From: CALBZH01 sp964538515
Lineage (GTDB): Bacteria; Desulfobacterota; Syntrophobacteria; Syntrophobacterales; Syntrophobacteraceae
DNA length: 64,000 nt
Direction: 5' to 3'
Assembly: GCA_964538515.1 (NCBI GenBank)
Contig: CAZIEW010000003.1
Coordinates: forward strand, 83,722-147,721
The position numbers were made by a program, and so were the translations under genes. The notes under the pieces were generated by a model. That model worked only from the letters and a program-made list of their open reading frames with translations, made no database searches and was not told the origin of the DNA. Of this stretch, positions 60,865 through 64,000 are shown one piece after another; position 1 is the stretch's first letter, and the number at the start of each line of letters is the position of its first letter.

Positions 60865-61841
60865 GGGCTCACCTCGACTTGTGAATCCCCTGCCGAGCGG
60901 TTGCGGCGGTCGAGGAGTTGGAGGAGGGCATACAGGGTTTCCATGTGCGGCACCGGGATGCCAACCCGTCTAGCGGCGCGCACCGCGTTTCCAAGGATTG
61001 CCTCGACCTCCATCGGGCGCTTGGCCTCGAAGTCGAGCAGCATGCTGGTCTTGTAAGGGGCTATGACCTTCGTGCTTTCGATGTTTTGGTCGATGATCGC
61101 AAGGGGAAGCGCACAGCCGACGGCTGCCGCCGTGTCGCAGACCTCCTTCATGACGAGCGGTATGAGGTGCGAGGTTTCCTCGTGAGCGAGCATCGTCTGT
61201 GTATCCGCGCCGCCGGCAAGGACCGAGATGGGGTTGAAGGGGGCGTTCCAGACGAGCTTTTGCCAGCAGGCGGTGACGATGTCTTCGGTCACGACACACG
61301 GGATGCCGACGGATTCGAACAGCTTACCAAGGGTCGCAGCTCTTGAGGAGAGGCCCGCAGGGTATCGACCGATCGTCAGCTTTCCATAGTCGTAATGCCG
61401 CACGGTGCCGGGGCCCGTGCGGCTCACGGCGATGAAGGCGAGGCTTCTCAAGATTTCGTTGGCTGGAAAGGCCTGCACGAGGGGAGCTTCGATCTCGATG
61501 CCATTTTGAATGAGCAGGATGCAGGTGCTCGTTCCGACAGCCGGACGGATGAGATCCTCCGTGAGCTGCTCGGGCAAAACCTTGGTGGCAACGAGGATGA
61601 AGTCCGGAGATCCGGGGTACTCTCCCGCTTCGCGCAGGACATGCTCAGGGATGAAATGGAAATCCCCTTGAGGGCTGTGGATGGTAATCCCTCGTTCTCT
61701 GACCACATGATAATCCGAGCGGGCGACAACCGAGACGCGTGCGCCGGCTCGGGCCAGGTTGCCTCCGTAAAAGCTTCCGATCGCGCCCGCCCCCATGACG
61801 AGAACGGTCGGTCTTGATGTCTGATGGTTCGTCTGGTGCAT
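60861..61841 (-). CDS. panE: 2-dehydropantoate 2-reductase (ketopantoate reductase family)
   Basis: 326 residues. PanE reduces ketopantoate to pantoate with NADPH on the way to pantothenate and CoA. The Rossmann motif VLVMGAGAIGSFYGGNLARAG is at about 13-33. LLIQNGIEIEAPL near 108 and the catalytic-Lys segment CWQKLVWNAPFNPISVL near 190 are standard, and the late motif YKTSMLLDFEAKRPMEVEAI fits the S-M-x-x-D pattern of the active site. Family members also serve other 2-keto acids, so the substrate is likely but not certain. It heads a three-gene run with overlapping ends and is divergent from the CoA ligase gene. Confidence 0.88.
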   Translation of the reverse strand: MHQTNHQTSRPTVLVMGAGAIGSFYGGNLARAGARVSVVARSDYHVVRERGITIHSPQGDFHFIPEHVLREAGEYPGSPDFILVATKVLPEQLTEDLIRPAVGTSTCILLIQNGIEIEAPLVQAFPANEILRSLAFIAVSRTGPGTVRHYDYGKLTIGRYPAGLSSRAATLGKLFESVGIPCVVTEDIVTACWQKLVWNAPFNPISVLAGGADTQTMLAHEETSHLIPLVMKEVCDTAAAVGCALPLAIIDQNIESTKVIAPYKTSMLLDFEAKRPMEVEAILGNAVRAARRVGIPVPHMETLYALLQLLDRRNRSAGDSQVEVSP

Positions 61842-62078
61842 GGATTCTTCCTCCTTTCTGCTGGCGCTCGCGTATCTTCTCGATGTTCTTTCACCGTGTC
61901 AACCGTGACTTTGTTGTCCTGTGAATCCTCCTTAGCAGGATTCGGATTTTGTGGTATGGAAGAGCCTGCCGTATCGCCCGAATCTTCTGAGCCATGTTTT
62001 GTGGCCACCGGTTACGGGATGGCCTGCCTTTCGGTTCCTTCCGGTTTAATCTTCTCCTCTAGAAAGGAGTGCGGTTTC

Positions 62079-63377
62079 ATGCCGAGGACGTTCATGCCGG
62101 CATCGGCTTCGCGGGAATCCTTGGAGAGTGCCCAGCTGCAGGGGCTGAAGTGGACGGTGGCTCACGCATACCAGGGCTCCCCCTTCTATCGCGGTCGGTT
62201 CGAGGAGGCGGGAGTCTCGCCCGATCAGATCCAAACCCTGGATGACTTGCGGCGTCTCCCCTTCACGACCGCCCACGATCTTCAAGCCGGCTATCCTTTC
62301 CCCCTTCAGTCCGTCCCGTTCGAGAAGATCGTTCGGATTCATGCCTCTTCCGGGACGACCGGCAAGCGCAAGGTGCTGTCCTATACTCAAAAGGACCTGG
62401 ACGACTGGGCGGACATGTTTGCCCGATGCTATGAGCTGGCGCAGCTCAGCCGGGAGGATCGGGTCCAGATCGCCGTGGGCTACGGCCTGTGGACGGCCGG
62501 GGTCGGCTTCCAGCTCGGGTGCGAGCGTTTCGGGGCTCTTGCCATTCCCGTGGGTCCCGCCAATACCGAAATCCATTGCCAAATGCTCGTGGACATGCAG
62601 AGCACGGTTTTCTGCGCGACGGCCTCCATGGCGCTTCTCATCGCGGAGGAAATCGACAATCGGGGGCTGCGCAAGGACATCGCGCTCAAGAAGTTCATCT
62701 TCGGTGCGGAGCGCCACAGCGAGCGCATGCGCCAGCGCATCCAGGAGATCACGGGCGTGACGGAAATGTACGACATCCCGGGGCTGACGGAGCTCTACGG
62801 GCCGGGAATGGGCCTGGAATGCTCGGCTCACCAGGGGATCCACTACTGGGCCGACTATTACATCCTCGAAATTCTGGACCCCGAGACCCTGGACCCCGTG
62901 GTTCCCGGTGAAATCGGGGAGATGGTGGTGACCACCCTGCGCAAGGAGGCGGCCCCGCTCATTCGTTACCGGACGCGGGACCTGACGCGGCTGATCCCCG
63001 AGCCCTGCGCCTGTGGCAATCCGCTTCCGCGGCATGACCATCTCCTGGGCCGCTCGGATGACATGTTCATCTTTAGAGCCGTCAACATTTATCCGGGCCA
63101 AATCGACCATGTTCTGTCCCAGATCGCCCGCGTGGGAAGCGAGTACCAGGTTCACCTGTTTCGGCGCGAGGACGGGCGCGACGTGATGCTGATCAAAGTC
63201 GAGCGCACGGATGATGATTCGCCGGACGCCGACCGGCAGCTCGCCGATCTGGTGGCTTCCGAGATCCGCAAGCAGATCCTGGTGCGAGCCCAGGTGGAGG
63301 TCGTCGATTATGGATCGCTGCCGCGCACCGAGCGGAAGAGCAAACGAGTGTTTGATCACAGGACCATTGAGGTTTAA
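62079..63377 (+). CDS. Phenylacetate-CoA ligase family adenylate-forming enzyme (PaaK-like)
   Basis: 432 residues from ATG 62079 with AAAGGAG nine bases upstream. PaaK-type ligases form aryl-CoA thioesters from ATP, CoA and phenylacetate or related acids. Motifs are the start AQLQGLKWTVAHAYQGSPFYR, the P-loop RIHASSGTTGKRKVLSYT near 87, YDIPGLTELYGPGMGLEC near 230, the zinc cysteines CSAHQGIHYW and PCACGNPLPRH, and the hinge GRSDDMFIFRAVNIYP near 326. A Liv-type binding protein gene follows 17 bases later, a pairing common where aromatic or branched 2-keto acids are fermented or imported. The true acid is unknown; indolepyruvate-derived acids are an alternative. Confidence 0.9.
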   Translation: MPRTFMPASASRESLESAQLQGLKWTVAHAYQGSPFYRGRFEEAGVSPDQIQTLDDLRRLPFTTAHDLQAGYPFPLQSVPFEKIVRIHASSGTTGKRKVLSYTQKDLDDWADMFARCYELAQLSREDRVQIAVGYGLWTAGVGFQLGCERFGALAIPVGPANTEIHCQMLVDMQSTVFCATASMALLIAEEIDNRGLRKDIALKKFIFGAERHSERMRQRIQEITGVTEMYDIPGLTELYGPGMGLECSAHQGIHYWADYYILEILDPETLDPVVPGEIGEMVVTTLRKEAAPLIRYRTRDLTRLIPEPCACGNPLPRHDHLLGRSDDMFIFRAVNIYPGQIDHVLSQIARVGSEYQVHLFRREDGRDVMLIKVERTDDDSPDADRQLADLVASEIRKQILVRAQVEVVDYGSLPRTERKSKRVFDHRTIEV

Positions 63378-63394
63378 TCGAAAAAGGAGGCATC

Positions 63395-64000
63395 ATGAGG
63401 GGGAGAGGATCAAGGCGTGCGAGAGGATTGCTGTGCGGCTTGGCGGTGATGGGGCTGCTGTTCGGGGCTGTGGGGATCGGGTCCGCCCAGGAGCCCATCA
63501 AGATCGGCGCTTTCTTTGCGCTGTCGGGACCTGCGGCTCCCATTGGTACTCCGACCAAGCTGGTGGCCCAGATGGTCGTGGACAAGATCAACAAGGAGGG
63601 AGGTATCGACAAGCGCCCGCTCGAGCTGGTGCTCGGCGATACGGAAAGTGATCCCACCAAGGCCCTGATGGAGGCCAAGCGGCTCGTGGAGAAAGAGAAG
63701 GTCGTGGGGGTCATCGGGCCGACCCGCACCGACGAGGGCATGGCGGTCAAGCCCTTCTTCGAGGACACGGCGCATCTGCCCATCGTGATGACCATCGGAG
63801 GCGATCCGGTCATCGCCGGCGGCAAATTCGGACCATTCAAATGGACCTTCAAAACGCCCCAGCGGACTTCGGTTGCGGTCAAGAAGGTGTACGAGTACCT
63901 GAAGAAAGAAAAGCTGACCAAGGTCGCGATGCTGACGGCGACCGACGGATTCGGCAAAGACGGCGCCGCATGGCTCGAGCAGCTCGCTCCCGAGTTCGGG
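63395..64000 (+). CDS. Branched-chain amino-acid/aromatic ABC transporter binding protein, N-terminal part
   Basis: 202 codons up to the window end, no stop seen. The start ATG 63395 follows AAAAAGGAGG. A signal peptide (residues 1-31, ending GIGSAQ) leads into the LivJ-type (peripla_BP_6) domain: IKIGAFFALSGPAAPIGTP, then KINKEGGIDKRPLELVLGD, VGVIGPTRTDEGMAV and TATDGFGKDGA. The family brings Leu/Ile/Val, amides, urea or aromatic acids to Liv permeases, and the missing liv genes are expected just beyond 64000. Coupling to a PaaK-type ligase suggests an aromatic or branched acid as ligand. Confidence 0.9.
   Translation, partial: MRGRGSRRARGLLCGLAVMGLLFGAVGIGSAQEPIKIGAFFALSGPAAPIGTPTKLVAQMVVDKINKEGGIDKRPLELVLGDTESDPTKALMEAKRLVEKEKVVGVIGPTRTDEGMAVKPFFEDTAHLPIVMTIGGDPVIAGGKFGPFKWTFKTPQRTSVAVKKVYEYLKKEKLTKVAMLTATDGFGKDGAAWLEQLAPEFG

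Overview
The window is a GC-rich, densely coded bacterial chromosome segment with no rRNA, tRNA, CRISPR array, insertion sequence or phage gene that I can see. Its gene content points to an anaerobic member of the Desulfobacterota (old Deltaproteobacteria), probably near Syntrophobacteria. The pointers are a stand-alone F0 operon (atpZ-atpI-atpB-atpE) next to rex, DUF3786 and DUF6485 proteins, a TIGR03960-type radical SAM protein fused to a DUF2344 domain, HpnJ, an AmmeMemoRadiSam gene pair, and a PaaK-type CoA ligase beside a Liv-type binding protein. The placement is inferred from remembered gene sets, not from a search.

Layout. 1-3.5 kb: a cut-off secreted glycosidase-like gene, an exported PIG-L deacetylase and an MsbA-type ABC exporter, all on minus. 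4.1-8.7 kb: UDP-glucuronate decarboxylase, a DUF3786 protein with a corrinoid-protein-type Fe-S motif, and two polar amino-acid permeases around a binding protein, with no ATPase gene. 8.8-18 kb: small conserved proteins, tsaD-rsmA, a LysR regulator, an ABC-F protein, a HAD phosphatase, a TolC-like channel and an M24 peptidase. 18-20.4 kb: a secreted His/Cys-dyad protein with two PKD domains. 21.2-26.7 kb: radical SAM/DUF2344, RNase E/G and hemL. 26.8-29.5 kb: the F0 operon followed by rex, with Rex-type palindromes in front of both. 29.5-37 kb (minus): ftsK, lolA, nadA, pdxA and a UvrA-family gene, with 4-base overlaps at its end. 37-40.5 kb: RNase J, an acyltransferase and ssb.

40.6-45.5 kb (minus): an RNase H-like exonuclease, then a MEMO-AMMECR1 fusion protein, its radical SAM partner and a K+ channel/TrkA protein. 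The first two of these last three carry export signals, which makes this the least expected gene group here. 46.2-50.7 kb: inositol-3-phosphate synthase with two paralogous TIM-barrel isomerases, and a sigma-54-type response regulator. 51.3-59.1 kb: the hopanoid enzyme HpnJ, an ArnT-like glycosyltransferase and an unrecognised 1361-residue membrane protein. 59.5-64 kb: small unknown genes, one pair coupled to a ketopantoate-reductase-like gene, then a PaaK-type CoA ligase and a branched-chain amino-acid/aromatic binding protein cut by the window end.

Together the genes cover envelope work (hopanoid, LPS-type acyl and glycosyl transfer, LolA, efflux), cofactor synthesis (NAD, PLP, haem, pantothenate), RNA turnover, tRNA/rRNA modification and energy conservation linked to redox state.
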